NCBI RefSeq assembly: GCF_037893015.1
Contig: NC_133663.1
Coordinates: forward strand, 225,653,199-225,717,198
Direction of reading: 5' to 3'
DNA from: Macrotis lagotis
Taxonomy: Eukaryota; Chordata; Mammalia; Peramelemorphia; Peramelidae
Length of the DNA stretch: 64,000 bases
The notes beneath the pieces are model-generated. The model was given only the letters and a program-made list of their open reading frames with translations. It made no database searches and was not told the DNA's origin. Shown piece after piece: positions 26,755 to 34,512 of this stretch. Position numbers and translations under genes: made by a program. The stretch's first letter is position 1. Every line of letters begins with the position of its first letter.

Positions 26755-29700
26755 CATATATATATATATATATATGTCACAGAGGACACGAGGTGGGGGA
26801 TGAATATGAAGGTATAATATCTAAAAACAATAAAGGGGTGAGAGAAATATATTGGGAGAAAGAGAAAGGGAGAGGAAGAATGGAGTAAATGATCTCACAT
26901 AAAAGTGGCAAGAGAGAGGGGGAGGGGAGAAATGTGTAAGCTTAATCTCATCAGAATTGGTTCAAAGAGGAAATAACACACTTTCTTACCCTACAGGAAA
27001 GTAGGAAGAGAAGAGGATAACAGAAGAGGAATGGGAATGATAGAAGTGAAGGCAGATTAGGGGAAAGGATACTCAAGCAAATTACTTTTTACAGAGGGAG
27101 AGAATAAAAGGAGAGAGAGAGAATAGGAAGGGGAGTAGGATGGAAGGAAATAGCAACAGTAACTGAAATTTTTGAAGCAAGTTTCTCTGATAATGATCTC
27201 ATTTCTCAAACATATATAGAACTGAGTCAAGTTTGAAATGAGTCATTTCCCAATTGATAAGTGACAAAAAATATGAATAGTTTTCACAGATGAAGTTATC
27301 CTAAGCTAGCCATAGCCTTATGAAAAAATGTTCTCACTACTGATTGTGGAGAAATACGAATTGAAACAATTATGAGGTACATCTAACCTCGTATCTATTA
27401 GACTAATAGAATAGAAAAGGAAAATAGCTAATGTTGGAGGGGATATGAGGAAAATGAGACATTAATGTACTTTTGGTGGAGTTGTGAACTGATTCAGCCA
27501 TTCTAGAGAGCAATCTGGAACTATGCCCCAAGCACTATATAAAACCATGCATACCCTTTGACTTAGCAATACCATTACCAGAATATCTCCCAAAAGAGAT
27601 AAAAAGCAAAAAAGAAAAAGGGTCTATGTGTATAAAAATATTTATAGCTGCTCTTTTCTGGTGACAAAGAATTGGAGATGGAGAAGATACTCATCAACTG
27701 GGGAATACCTACACAAATTGCAGTATATGATTAAGATAATTAGGATGGAATCTATTCTTTTTCAAGAAATGATGGGCAGGGGGCGGCTAGCTGGCGCAGT
27801 GGACAGAGCACCAGCCCTGGAGTCAGGAGTACCTGAGTTCAAATCCGGCCTCAGACACTTAATAATTACCTAGCTGTGTGGCCTTGGGCAAAGCCACTTA
27901 ATCCCATTGCCTTGCAAAAAACTAAAAAAAAAAAAAAATGATGGGTAGGATACTCAGAAAAACCTGGAAAGACATAAGTGAGCAGTTGCAAAGTAAAATG
28001 TTCTGTGTACAATATAAGATACATAATAAGATAAAATAATCAGTTGTAAATAACTGAGTCATTCTCAGTAATAGAATGATCCAAAAAAAACTCTTAAGGA
28101 CTTATAATGAAAAATGCTCTCCATCCCCAGAGAAAGAACAGATGGCATCTGAATACAGATTGAAACATATTTTTTATTTTCTTTATTTTTCTTGGGGGGT
28201 TTTGGTCTATGTTTTCTTTTATGACTATTATGGAAATGCTTTGCGTGCCTACTTATTCTATTCTCTCTTCTTTTACCCTCTCCCTCTTTAAAAAAGTGTT
28301 TTGCTTGAGTACCCTGTCCCCACATCTTCCTTCACTTCTATCATTCCCCTCCCTCTTCTTTTATCCTCTTCTCCTACTTTCGTATAGGGTAAGAGTGTAT
28401 ATATAATTCCCTCTACTGAATCTTTTTCCTTCTAAAGGGGAAGGAGGGAGTGGACAGCAAGAAAGGGAGATAATCTGGAACTCCCAAATGTTAAAAAAAA
28501 AAATGTTAAAAATCATTCTTCCATATACCTGGGGGAAGTAAAATACATTACAAAATAAATATAAATTTAAAAAAAAATTAAGAGTTTGTATAAAAATAGA
28601 GTTGGAGAGATCAGAAATACACTGGGGTTGGATAATCACGTGTCAGTTACCCCTGAAACTCTGGAAAAAATAAAGTTCATATGGGCCACAGTAAAGAAAT
28701 ATAGAAGCCCAAGGGGGAAAAAAGTAAAGTAAGGAAAACAGGTTTCCAGAGACGACAAGTAAAACTTGTCCCTCAGTAGCAATTCCACACAATTTGTAAG
28801 GGGCTACTTAGCTTAAATCCTGTATTTCTTTAGAAAAGCCTTTAAGTTTTGCTTAGTCACTTTAAGAGGAAATCATGTTTTTCACCATCCAGCACAAATT
28901 GTTTATATTTCTTCTTTCAACTTAAGAGATAAGGTGATTTTTATAACTTAACCAAGTGGAAATAAAAGCAACTACAATCACTTGGTTAATTTCTTTAAAA
29001 AAAGAGTTTTCAATATTAAAATCCTTTGAAGACTATTTTGGTCCAAAATTTTTATAGCCATCTGTTATTTCAGATCCTTCTAAGCACTCCCTGTAATAAT
29101 AGTCACTATGAAAAAAATCAGGATGACTTTAGATTGGTAAAATTAAAGGAGATAAAATTCAGAACAGTCAGTTTTTTTTTCCTTGGCAAAGCTAGTAAAA
29201 TATTGGATTGAAAAATTTAAATGACTGGAATAAAGTTTACATGTTCTCTATTGATTCCAAATAACTATCTTTTCTGACCACTATTCAATTATCAACTATT
29301 TATAAGACACTGCACTGAGAACAAGAATTTTTACACTGGATCATAATAAAGGTTTTCCAGGTACCAAAGTGATTTTCTTTTAAGTTTCTGCTGCTTATTT
29401 GTTCCAAGTATCTGAACAATACCAGGGGATCTTAGTGAGAAATGGCTGAGCTTGAACAAAACTTGGAAATAAAATTTAAGAAGCTCTCATTTTTAGGTTT
29501 TGTCTGTCTCTATTACTTCGGGAAGTCACTAGTCTTTTGGGCTTCATGTCTTATCCTCAAAGACCATAAAGGGTTCACCTCCATCTCCTATCTAATTCTT
29601 ATAACTCCAATAGCAAATAACAGAAGTTCACCATTTAAATCTGTGTTTATTATTTACAAAGTGCTTTCCTCACACCATTCCCACGAGGTACCTTTAGTGC

Positions 29701-30555
29701 CTGTGATCTCCCCCATTTTGCAAACAAGGACACGAAGGCTCGTGGGGGTTCGTGACTTGGCCACAATTAATCGCGGCCTGGACAATCACTGCTGGAAGCA
29801 GGTGTTCTGCATCACTGCCGTGTTCTTTCCCCACAGGCTGCTCTCCTGGGAGGGGCAGGAGCTGAGGCGATCCTACACAAATACTCACGGAGCGCCCATC
29901 TGCCCTCCCCACTAGGGCCCGGGCGTGGCAGGTGCCCCGGGCTGACAGCTGGCGCTAATCCTTAGGAGTCACGCTGCGCTCGGGTGACGTCACTCTACTT
30001 AAGGGGGGGGTACTCCCGGGGCACCCCTGGAAGCTGCAGCGCCTCCTGGGGGCCCGAGTTTTCGCACCTTTCAATAAGAGGGCTGGGTTGGAGGGGCTGT
30101 CCATCTGCCAAGGCCGGGGTTGTCAGCCACACCTGGGGGGGGGGGGGGGTCCGGTAAGGTGGGGCAGGAGATGGCCACGGACCCGGGATTACCTGAGTCT
30201 CTCAACCTAGCCCGTTCCTGCCGCCGCCTGCGGCGTTTCTCTTTCTTCAGGGCAGCTCGGTACTTCTTATGGCTGCAAGACAGACAAGCGGGGTCACTCG
30301 GGCGGCCCCGCCACGGGGCCCTCCGCCACCCTTCCCGCCCTCTGGGAACTGAGATTTCCAGCTTCGGATCAGGCCTCCCTGCCCCAGGTGCCTCCCTCCC
30401 CGGGCCGGAGAGAGCTGAGGGCGGAAGCCGGCCCGGGGCCGTCCTCTCTTTCCTCCCAGCTGTTCACTGCAGTCCCTGAGGACTCTCCCTCTCGAGTCCT
30501 CCAGCTCGGCTTACTTCGGCTTCTCAGTTAACGGTAACACAACGGGCGCAGCCAT
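7557..30555 (-). CDS. ZRSR2: ZRSR2, U2AF35-related 3' splice-site factor (complete coding region, 11 exons)
   Basis: Exons in transcript order: 30515-30555, 30193-30272, 24005-24086, 22045-22153, 21708-21794, 19510-19548, 18446-18564, 14751-14964, 11510-11565, 10043-10152, 7557-8023. All junctions are GT-AG and keep frame, giving 1404 nt and 467 residues (human about 482). ZRSR2 (URP) recognises the 3' splice site AG and is needed for splicing of U12-type introns; it contacts U2AF65 and SR proteins in the nucleus. Seen here: a charged helical N-terminus (about 40-146), CCCH finger 1 (172-191), U2AF-homology/RRM domain (about 196-300), CCCH finger 2 (312-330) and an RS tail to 467. The start ATG has a strong Kozak context (A at -3, G at +4) in a CpG island. 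Eleven exons match the human gene. The tail is shorter than in human. The paralogue U2AF1 is excluded by the long N-terminus. Confidence 0.96.
8024..10042 (-). other. ZRSR2 intron 10
   Basis: No additional exon. It carries two MIR-type SINE fragments (8250-8350 and about 9845-9960, + strand) and a MAR1-tail-like fragment in minus orientation near 8815-8910. The rest is unremarkable AT-rich sequence. Confidence 0.7.
8250..8350 (+). repeat. MIR-type SINE fragment
   Basis: Core order of a MIR: gagcactggaccaagaatca, then caatcccagccagttctgcc, then gatcttggacaagtcattta. Confidence 0.6.
10043..10152 (-). CDS. ZRSR2: ZRSR2 coding exon 10
   Basis: Begins [20 protein letters not shown] and ends [10 protein letters not shown]. 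It finishes the U2AF-homology domain (the FNGRWYAGR loop is typical of the U2AF35 family) and gives the first Cys of CCCH finger 2. Confidence 0.95.
10935..11054 (+). repeat. Unclassified ~115-bp repeat unit joined to a SINE
   Basis: Begins near atgtagcttgatatggcatg and ends ggattaagaagaagg. A near-identical stretch occurs at 36688-36806. In both places a short marsupial SINE begins at the end of the unit. Confidence 0.6.
11055..11172 (+). repeat. Marsupial tRNA-derived SINE, internally deleted
   Basis: Head ggtggctaggtggggcacag, core ggccctggagtca and gagttcaaatcc, tail ccattgccttgc plus poly(A). It lacks the segment between cttagaca and ggcaagcc that other copies have (cttaataattacctagctg). 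Confidence 0.85.
11510..11565 (-). CDS. ZRSR2: ZRSR2 coding exon 9
   Basis: [18 protein letters not shown] plus two bases of Ser. Contains the RNP1-like strand (GNVYVQYQ) of the U2AF-homology domain. Donor gtaagt, acceptor ttcttag. Confidence 0.95.
11566..14750 (-). other. ZRSR2 intron 8
   Basis: 11566-12900 shows nothing beyond AT-rich unique sequence. 12900-14560 is pyrimidine-rich on the plus strand and fits the L2-like LINE family listed separately. Confidence 0.6.
12920..14560 (+). mobile_element. L2-like LINE fragment(s), decayed
   Basis: C/T-rich plus strand with family phrases also seen elsewhere in the window: attctaattgatctttctgcc, acagaagtctaatcttgtcacc, then gcctggtgtttattg. No reading frame of useful length remains. 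Assignment to the L2/CR1 group rests on remembered 3' region text and on similarity among the copies here. Confidence 0.45.
14751..14964 (-). CDS. ZRSR2: ZRSR2 coding exon 8 (finger 1 end and U2AF-homology domain)
   Basis: 71 codons plus one joining base. It starts [15 protein letters not shown], supplying the third Cys and the His of finger 1, then the first part of the UHM/RRM domain with [29 protein letters not shown] and [10 protein letters not shown]. Very close to human. The acceptor atatag at 14965-14970 and the first ~20 bases recur in a decayed copy at 16287-16529. Confidence 0.96.
14944..15184 (-). repeat. Parent copy of a local duplication spanning the exon 8 acceptor
   Basis: Aligned base by base with 16287-16529; 53 of the first 60 positions agree. 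The copy includes about 20 coding bases of exon 8 plus about 220 bases of intron. Confidence 0.85.
15719..15869 (+). repeat. Marsupial tRNA-derived SINE with target-site duplication
   Basis: Full copy, from gggcagctaggtggcatag to an A-rich tail. It is flanked by the exact 14-base duplication aaagactattccag (15705-15718 and 15870-15883), showing insertion by target-primed reverse transcription. Confidence 0.95.
15918..16130 (+). mobile_element. L1 3'-end fragment
   Basis: Recognisable ORF2-end text in diverged form: gatatatgaatgtaatagaa, then a stretch matching the region with gatgctgagtgaagtgagca in better copies. No frame remains. Confidence 0.45.
16287..16529 (-). pseudogene. Decayed duplicate of the ZRSR2 exon 8 splice-acceptor region
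   Basis: On the minus strand it reads ...tgtatacag|GTATTCATGTAAGCAC, parallel to the true ...gatatag|GTGTTCACGTAAACAC. The acceptor AG (16308-16309) and a possible reading (Y-S-C-K-H-N-Y instead of C-S-R-K-H-N-Y) are intact, but the similarity fades within the first ~20 exon bases, so the rest of exon 8 is absent or unrecognisable. The zinc-ligand Cys has become Tyr. It lies upstream of the real acceptor in the same intron. Confidence 0.8.
16573..16728 (+). repeat. Marsupial tRNA-derived SINE
   Basis: Full copy: gggaagctaggtggtgcagt, ggagtcaggagtacctgg, cttaataattacctagcc, ccattgccttg, A-tail. No clean target-site duplication was seen. Confidence 0.92.
17855..18015 (+). repeat. MIR-type SINE fragment
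   Basis: Contains actcaggttcaaatcctag, cctgtgtgaccatggcaaat and tgaaacatgaggctgata in MIR order. Confidence 0.55.
18446..18564 (-). CDS. ZRSR2: ZRSR2 coding exon 7 (first half of CCCH finger 1)
   Basis: Encodes [17 protein letters not shown], then [15 protein letters not shown]. The first two cysteines of zinc finger 1 are at residues 172 and 181. The exon ends after two bases of the Arg codon, so the finger is split across exons 7 and 8. Confidence 0.94.
18565..19509 (-). other. ZRSR2 intron 6
   Basis: No exon or clear repeat was seen. Confidence 0.6.
19510..19548 (-). CDS. ZRSR2: ZRSR2 coding exon 6 (39-nt microexon-size)
   Basis: Thirteen codons, [13 protein letters not shown], in phase 0 at both ends (acceptor atttatag, donor gtattt). 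It matches human [13 protein letters not shown]. Being symmetrical, skipping it would keep frame. Confidence 0.92.
19549..21707 (-). other. ZRSR2 intron 5
   Basis: Mostly unique AT-rich sequence with a MIR-type fragment at about 20410-20580 (ggaatcagagggcttggatt, then tctggttctgctacttacta). No further exon. Confidence 0.6.
21708..21794 (-). CDS. ZRSR2: ZRSR2 coding exon 5
   Basis: 29 codons, [20 protein letters not shown] and on to EKRDRE, continuing the charged helix. Acceptor tatttttaaag, donor gtgatt. The donor is non-optimal at +3 to +6 (gatt). Confidence 0.9.
22045..22153 (-). CDS. ZRSR2: ZRSR2 coding exon 4
   Basis: Begins [18 protein letters not shown] and ends RRQEEEE. A charged single-helix/coiled-coil segment, nearly identical to human through [14 protein letters not shown]. 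The donor GAG|gtgtag is weak by consensus, but the next exon joins in frame. Confidence 0.92.
22154..24004 (-). other. ZRSR2 intron 3
   Basis: Contains an (AC)n run at about 22329-22356 and an L2-like LINE piece at about 22900-23790. The remainder is not classified. Confidence 0.6.
22900..23790 (+). mobile_element. L2-like LINE fragments (possibly two copies)
   Basis: Includes aaaaattcaacatatccaca, a phrase shared in diverged form with 41845-41866 and 61503-61523, and a LINE 3' terminus (gtgcctgacatagagtaggc, then ttaataaatgctta) at 23128-23172. More of the family's coding-end text follows, suggesting a second copy. Confidence 0.55.
24005..24086 (-). CDS. ZRSR2: ZRSR2 coding exon 3
   Basis: Acceptor ttccttcag, donor gttagt. 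Encodes an acidic stretch, [20 protein letters not shown], continuing KQLEAE. It matches the human LSQKEEEED region. Confidence 0.92.
24745..24945 (-). repeat. MAR1-like long SINE, minus orientation
   Basis: Minus-strand signature: gttcaatccttttagatgtg, gatcccattaggaattttcc, tggtaaagatactagagtgg, ccttctccagttcattttat. These are the complement of the long-SINE tail (ctttgccaagaaaaccccaa). Confidence 0.65.
25345..25690 (+). mobile_element. Marsupial L1 3' UTR fragment
   Basis: gatcaactatgatagactta, ggaaaatgctatccacaccc, tatggaaatatgttaaaaca, tgtacatgtacaaccttta and a G-rich run (about 25622-25648) follow the order of marsupial L1 3' ends. No coding capacity. Confidence 0.7.
25900..26560 (+). 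mobile_element. L1 ORF1-like fragment (decayed)
   Basis: One frame gives [20 protein letters not shown], an in-frame stop, then [20 protein letters not shown] and RKKKFKK. This resembles the C-terminal RNA-binding part of L1 ORF1p (the R-N-I-V-K-F and K-E-I-L-A-A-R motifs). It is interrupted by a SINE at 26357-26504; the ORF1-end text resumes after it (aatgaaaagaccagaagtaa). Stops and frameshifts show it is inactive. Confidence 0.65.
26357..26504 (-). repeat. Marsupial tRNA-derived SINE inside L1 sequence
   Basis: Minus copy: ggtttttgcaaagcaatgcg, ttgcccaagctcacacagg, ccactgcactacctagctgc. It splits the L1 ORF1-like fragment; the element's text continues on both sides. Confidence 0.9.
26709..26775. 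repeat. (TA)n microsatellite
   Basis: About 33 TA steps with one cataca interruption near 26750-26757. Confidence 0.95.
27180..28560 (+). mobile_element. L1 ORF2 3' end and 3' UTR (decayed)
   Basis: Text typical of L1 ORF2 ends: ggtggagttgtgaactgatt, ctagagagcaatctggaact, ccctttgacttagcaatacc, then gaaaaatgctctccatcccc and a 3' UTR. It is interrupted at 27781-27935 by a younger SINE. It lies on the same strand as the ORF1-like piece, with no ORF2 core between them. Confidence 0.75.
27781..27935 (+). repeat. Marsupial SINE nested in L1, with target-site duplication
   Basis: Complete copy (ggcggctagctggcgcagtg to a poly(A) tail) flanked by aaatgatgggcagg (27767-27780) and aaatgatgggtagg (27936-27949), differing at one base. 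L1 text is continuous across the insertion. Little head divergence suggests it is among the youngest here. Confidence 0.95.
28600..29630. other. Intron 2 sequence without recognised features
   Basis: AT-rich unique-looking sequence. No exon, RNA gene or clear repeat was seen. Confidence 0.5.
29985..29992. promoter_or_regulatory. Perfect CRE palindrome
   Basis: TGACGTCA, the full cAMP-response element bound by CREB/ATF, inside the CpG island but in intron 2, about 560 bases downstream of the start codon. Confidence 0.6.
30193..30272 (-). CDS. ZRSR2: ZRSR2 coding exon 2
   Basis: Acceptor gtcttgcag, donor gtaatc. Residues 14-40 are very basic: [19 protein letters not shown], matching the human N-terminal basic block. 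Phases 2 in and 1 out agree with neighbouring exons. Confidence 0.92.
30515..30555 (-). CDS. ZRSR2: ZRSR2 coding exon 1
   Basis: Encodes [13 protein letters not shown] plus two bases of the next codon; donor gtaagc. The ATG at 30553-30555 sits in caagATGGctgcg, a strong Kozak site that also matches the YY1 core. After the shared MAAP the start differs from human, while EKP is retained. Confidence 0.92.
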
Positions 30556-30581
30556 CTTGACAATGCCACCGCCCACTGCAT
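30528..30581 (-). other. Upstream ORF overlapping the ZRSR2 start
   Basis: An ATG at 30579-30581 opens an 18-codon frame (including stop) that passes out of frame over the ZRSR2 ATG and ends at TAA 30528-30530 inside exon 1. Its Kozak context is moderate (G at -3, C at +4), against a strong context for the main ATG. It matters only if transcription starts above 30581. Confidence 0.5.
30549..30560 (-). promoter_or_regulatory. YY1-type element over the start codon
   Basis: On the minus strand tcaagATGGctg matches the YY1 core (AAnATGG) and contains the initiator ATG. Such sites are common just downstream of the start site in housekeeping genes. Confidence 0.45.
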
Positions 30582-30734
30582 TACTCCTTCACTTCCGGCT
30601 GGGTCAACCGGAAGAGGCGGGCCTCCAGGAAAGAGCCGCTCGGATTTGCTGCCACTGCTCGGGGAAGACAGACGTCCCACCCCCGCTCCCGAAGTCCCCG
30701 CCTTTCTTGAGGGCTAGGAGAGGGAGCGCCCCTG

Positions 30735-30744
30735 GCGCAAGCGC
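30735..30744. promoter_or_regulatory. NRF1-like site
   Basis: GCGCAAGCGC, fitting GCGCAnGCGC, about 180 bases upstream of the ATG. A second partial match (tgcacatgcgcc) is at 30978-30989. Confidence 0.5.
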
Positions 30745-31099
30745 AGTTGCCTCACTGAGGCTCCGAGTGGAGCGGGAGACGGAGAGTCGGGCCGGCCTCT
30801 TCGTGGGCCGGGTTTCTCCCGAGGAACCGGCGGAGGACCCGAAATAGCCCTCTTTCGCCACCATCATCCGCGCCGACTTAGGGGAGCCAGACGGGGACTC
30901 GGAGGCTCCAAGGCCCCGGTCCCGCTCGAGATGACTACTGCGAGGAAAAGCCCGGGAATCCTGACCATGCCAGCCCTGCACATGCGCCGCACGCTGCCGC
31001 ACCGGAAGGGCCTCCCCTCCCCCTCGAAGCAGCTTCTCTGAAAAGCCTCCGCCGCACCCCCAGCCTGCCATAGGATCTGGCTGGTTTATTACTCAAGAC

Positions 31100-31700
31100 A
31101 ACCTCAATGACTGCTTTTTTATGGTTCATCTTCCCTTTGGCAAGGTTGGAAAGTAGACGTCTCTTGTTCTCTAAAGTTGGAAAATCTAGTAGACTCACTG
31201 TCCATGCTTCTATCTCCATAGCATCTGCCCCCTGTCTATTCAATCACTATGTTCAGGTCCTTCAGCGCCATCTTAATTGGTCTTGCTACTTTCAAGCTTC
31301 TCATTAAAATCCAACCACAGATCTTTCCAAAGCGATTTTCCATAGCAAATTAGACCCTGTTCTTCCTCCACTTAAAAAACTCCACCGGCTTTCTATTACC
31401 TCTAGGATAAGATACACACATCTCTGTATAGCCCTTAAAGCCCTAAACAACTTGACCCCAATCTTTTCCGGCTCTATATATTACTGTGGATCTCTAGTCC
31501 AGCCATTCTGGCCTCCTCTTTGTCCCTTGTACGTCTCTTGGTCTTGGAGATGGGCTCCTTATCTCAGCCTCCCAGAAATCCTTTTCTTCCTAAAGCTGCA
31601 GCTCAAGCACCCCTTCTACATTAAGCCTTTCTTGATTCAACTCAAATGCTTGTGCCCTCCTTCACTGGTTATCTTGTATTAAACTGCCTTGAATATATTT
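31100..31700 (+). mobile_element. L2-like LINE 3' fragment
   Basis: Family text in order: ctttccaaagcgattttcca, ccggctttctattacctcta, ggataagatacacacatctc, ccttaaagccctaaacaact, gctgcagctcaagcacccct. It begins immediately upstream of the CpG island. Confidence 0.55.
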
Positions 31701-31726
31701 TGCATTCTATATATACTTACATAGGT

Positions 31727-31965
31727 CCAGGCAGCTAGGTGGCATAGTGTATATAAGTGTGCCAGACCTAGATTCAGGAAGACCTGAATACAAATTTGAC
31801 TTTAGACACTTACCAAACATTATCCTGGGCAAGCCAATTCACTTCTGTTTCCCTCAGTTTCCTCATTTGTAAAAGAGTACCTATCTCCCAGGGCTGTTGT
31901 GACGATCAAATAAGATAATATTTATAAAGCACTTATCATAATGCTTATCATTTCCTCTGATATAG
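31727..31965 (+). repeat. MIR-family long SINE
   Basis: ggcagctaggtggcatagtg head, then gcaagccaattcacttctgt, cctcagtttcctcatttgta, aaagcacttatcataatgc. A MIR-type 3' half is joined to the marsupial head. Confidence 0.8.
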
Positions 31966-32546
31966 TATAAGGGATTGTTTCAATATTTGTCTGCGTCCTC
32001 AATCATTCAATCAGTGAACAAGCATTTATGAAGTGCCTATGTACTAGGCACTATTTTCTTGGCCAAGGTAATGGAGTGATTTGCCATTTCTTTCTCCAAT
32101 GGATTAAGGCAAACAGAAGTCAAATGACCCACCGAACTGCTTCTGTACATTTGAATGTCTCTGAACATTTGAATAAATCTAATATATAAGTTGTAATTAC
32201 GCAGAAAAAATAAGCGCAGCAAAAATTAAGAGTAGTAATCACAGAATATCAGTGATGAAGATATCTTCAAAAGTCATTTGGTCTACCATGAACCTATATA
32301 ACTTGTCGAATTTCCTCTTAAAGACCTACAATAATGGTAGATCTCTACTAACCTAAGACCATTCCATTTCTGAAAAGCTTTCACTGTTATATTAATCAAA
32401 AATTTGCCTACCATTCCTAATTATTGTTTAAATGGTCACTTGTGCACTGAGGCCTTTTAAAAGAACATATATGACATTTAAAAATATCTGAAAATAAGCT
32501 GTTATATCCCCTCAAGTTGACTTTTACAACACTGTGTCAACTTTGT

Positions 32547-32672
32547 TTTTGTTTTTGCAAGGCAATGGGGTTAAAGTGATTTACCCAAGGTCACACAGTG
32601 AGGTAATTATTAAGTCCTCCTGACTCCAAGGCCAGTGTGCTCGCTATCCACTTCGCCACCTAACTGCTACTG
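32547..32672 (-). repeat. Marsupial tRNA-derived SINE, internally deleted
   Basis: tttttgcaaggcaatggggt, ggtcacacagtgaggtaatt, then directly cctcctgactccaaggcc. The middle segment (gtgtctgaggccggatttga-like) is missing. Confidence 0.85.
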
Positions 32673-33867
32673 TGTCTATGACTTGGAAATTTATTTTTCA
32701 GAAAGAACTTCTGAGTTTGTTTACTAGCAAGAATGTTTAATTTTAAAAATGTAAATTGACCTTTAGTATTTTACTATGGCAATATAATTTTTACTTTCTT
32801 TACTATTAATTATATAAGTAATTCATTTTCAAAGAAGAAGCTGTAAGTAAGACCTGAGGCTAATTTCACCAGAAGTATTACACAAAAGTTAATTCAGCTA
32901 TCAAATTATAATAATTATCCATAATAATATTTAATAAAAAGTTAAAACTAATTTTTTAACAATTTAAAGCAAAGGGAAAATAATTATATCATCCCTTGTA
33001 ACAGAAAAGCCTACATTTTTCTACATAAATTCACTGCAATCCAATAAGATGTAGTAAATTTTTACTATGTATCATATCCAACACTTGCTTGCTAGAAATT
33101 GAAAAAGATATATAGCCCTCTAACCTTCAAGGGCTTAAAGTATTTGGAGGAAATTGAATATGCCAGCAATCTGAATATGAAATTTTATTTCTAATGTCCT
33201 TAAAATATAATCATGACTATTTAAAAACAAATTTTAGATTATTTGCCCCTAGACAATGTACATTTTATATAGTACAATTATATTTTATTAATAAGATTGA
33301 CTGCTTAACCAAAAGATTTGTGAAAACAGTAACTGTCTTAACTGTTTTACTAATTTTTAAAAAGTTAACATTAAATCCTTTTTATCTTCTGAATAAACAT
33401 AATGGATTCCTATTTTAATTTTGATAAAAATTTAATAATCATTATGATAAGATGCCACCAATTTTGGAAACATATCTTGAGAAATTTTCAATTTGATTAA
33501 ATATAGACAATGCAAGCTGAATGTCAAAATATATTTTATAGTGTTTTAAATACAGTGAAACATCTACTTTCATATTTCAATTGATCCATAATTTGTTTAT
33601 CCCTTTATTTTCATTTCATCCCATGTGCCTTTTCCATATCTTTTCATAAATCCTCGAATGGAGAATCTACTCAATGAACTAGAGATGTTTTTCTGCTCTT
33701 TTAAAATTTTCTAGAATGTAGACTGTTCCTTTGTTATATATCACTTTTGTTTGTTACAGACTAAGCAAGAGATTTATTTACTAATATTAAAACATATACC
33801 ATTTGGGAAATTTTTGAACACCACTCTTTTTCAAAAGAAGACTAATGTATAATATCTAGGCATGAGA

Positions 33868-33965
33868 AGTATAATGAATAGCAGGTCCAAAGGTCGGAAA
33901 GGCATGGATTCAAATCTTGACTATGACACATACTCACCCTGGGATCCTGGACAAATCACTTAATT
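33868..33965 (+). repeat. MIR/MAR1-type SINE fragment
   Basis: gcatggattcaaatcttgac, ctcaccctgggatcctggac, aaatcacttaatttt in the expected order. Confidence 0.55.
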
Positions 33966-34512
33966 TTCCAGAGTGTTAAACTCTCAAGCTCTAAAGTAGT
34001 AGAGACGGTGCCAACATGTATTGTTAGAGAGAGATTTATATAAAATGACAGTCCAGTCCCTGTACCTATCTGGGGCCACCACCAAAACAATTGGGCGTTT
34101 TGGATCAATTTGTTTGAGGTCAATTTCAGCAAGATAAATACCATCAATTTATTTGTTTCAGTCAAAGTTGTTAAAATTGGCTATGTGGAAAAGGTTTAAA
34201 TATCATAAAGTATTTCCAACAGAATGTTCCATGTGAAGCAAATAATCAAATCCACCAATGTACAAAGTAGCAAACATGAAGAAATTTTTATTTTATTTTT
34301 ACATGTAGCTAGTCAAACTAGTAATGGCAGTAGTCAAAGATTGGAAATGCTCTATATACTGTATTGAAAATTGGCATAACTGTACTAGTAAAGGATGGCA
34401 TTAGTACAAAGAACACCTTAGTAGATTAAATATGCCAATTTTCTATCAATGAACTTTCTAGCATAGTCTAGATACAAAAGAGTGAATAAATAGAGTGGAT
34501 AAATACTCACTG

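Larger units (their letters stand above)
24087..30192 (-). other. ZRSR2 intron 2
   Basis: The largest ZRSR2 intron. From low to high coordinate: MAR1-type SINE (24751-24940), L1 3' UTR (25345-25690), half-L1-like composite with two nested SINEs (25900-28560), an unclassified AT-rich stretch (28600-29600), a MIR trace (29640-29770), then the CpG island. Confidence 0.65.
29730..31070. promoter_or_regulatory. CpG-island promoter of ZRSR2
   Basis: The only CpG-dense, GC-rich stretch of the window. It covers ZRSR2 exons 1 and 2, intron 1 and the start of intron 2, and extends about 500 bases upstream of the ATG. There is no TATA box near the start; ETS (CCGGAAGTG on minus, about 30590-30598), GC-box and NRF1-like sites are present. 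This is the architecture of a constitutive housekeeping promoter. Long open frames on both strands here come from the lack of stop codons in GC-rich DNA. Confidence 0.9.

Noticed and set aside
27628..27873. An 81-codon frame containing [15 protein letters not shown]
   Set aside because: The frame crosses from L1 into a SINE; the peptide is the translation of the SINE core and recurs at other SINEs.
29442..29915. A 157-codon plus-strand frame upstream of the CpG island
   Set aside because: It runs through an antisense MIR trace and the GC-rich shoulder, with no domain and no splice or start context.
30727..30742. A possible CTCF core (gcgccaggggcgc on minus)
   Set aside because: One G short of the core and without the flanking consensus; also readable as a simple GC palindrome.
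30120..31243. Several 96-155 codon frames on both strands in the CpG island
   Set aside because: GC-rich DNA has few stop codons. The frames overlap each other and ZRSR2 exons 1-2, and show no recognisable domain. A divergent transcript is possible but cannot be supported from sequence.
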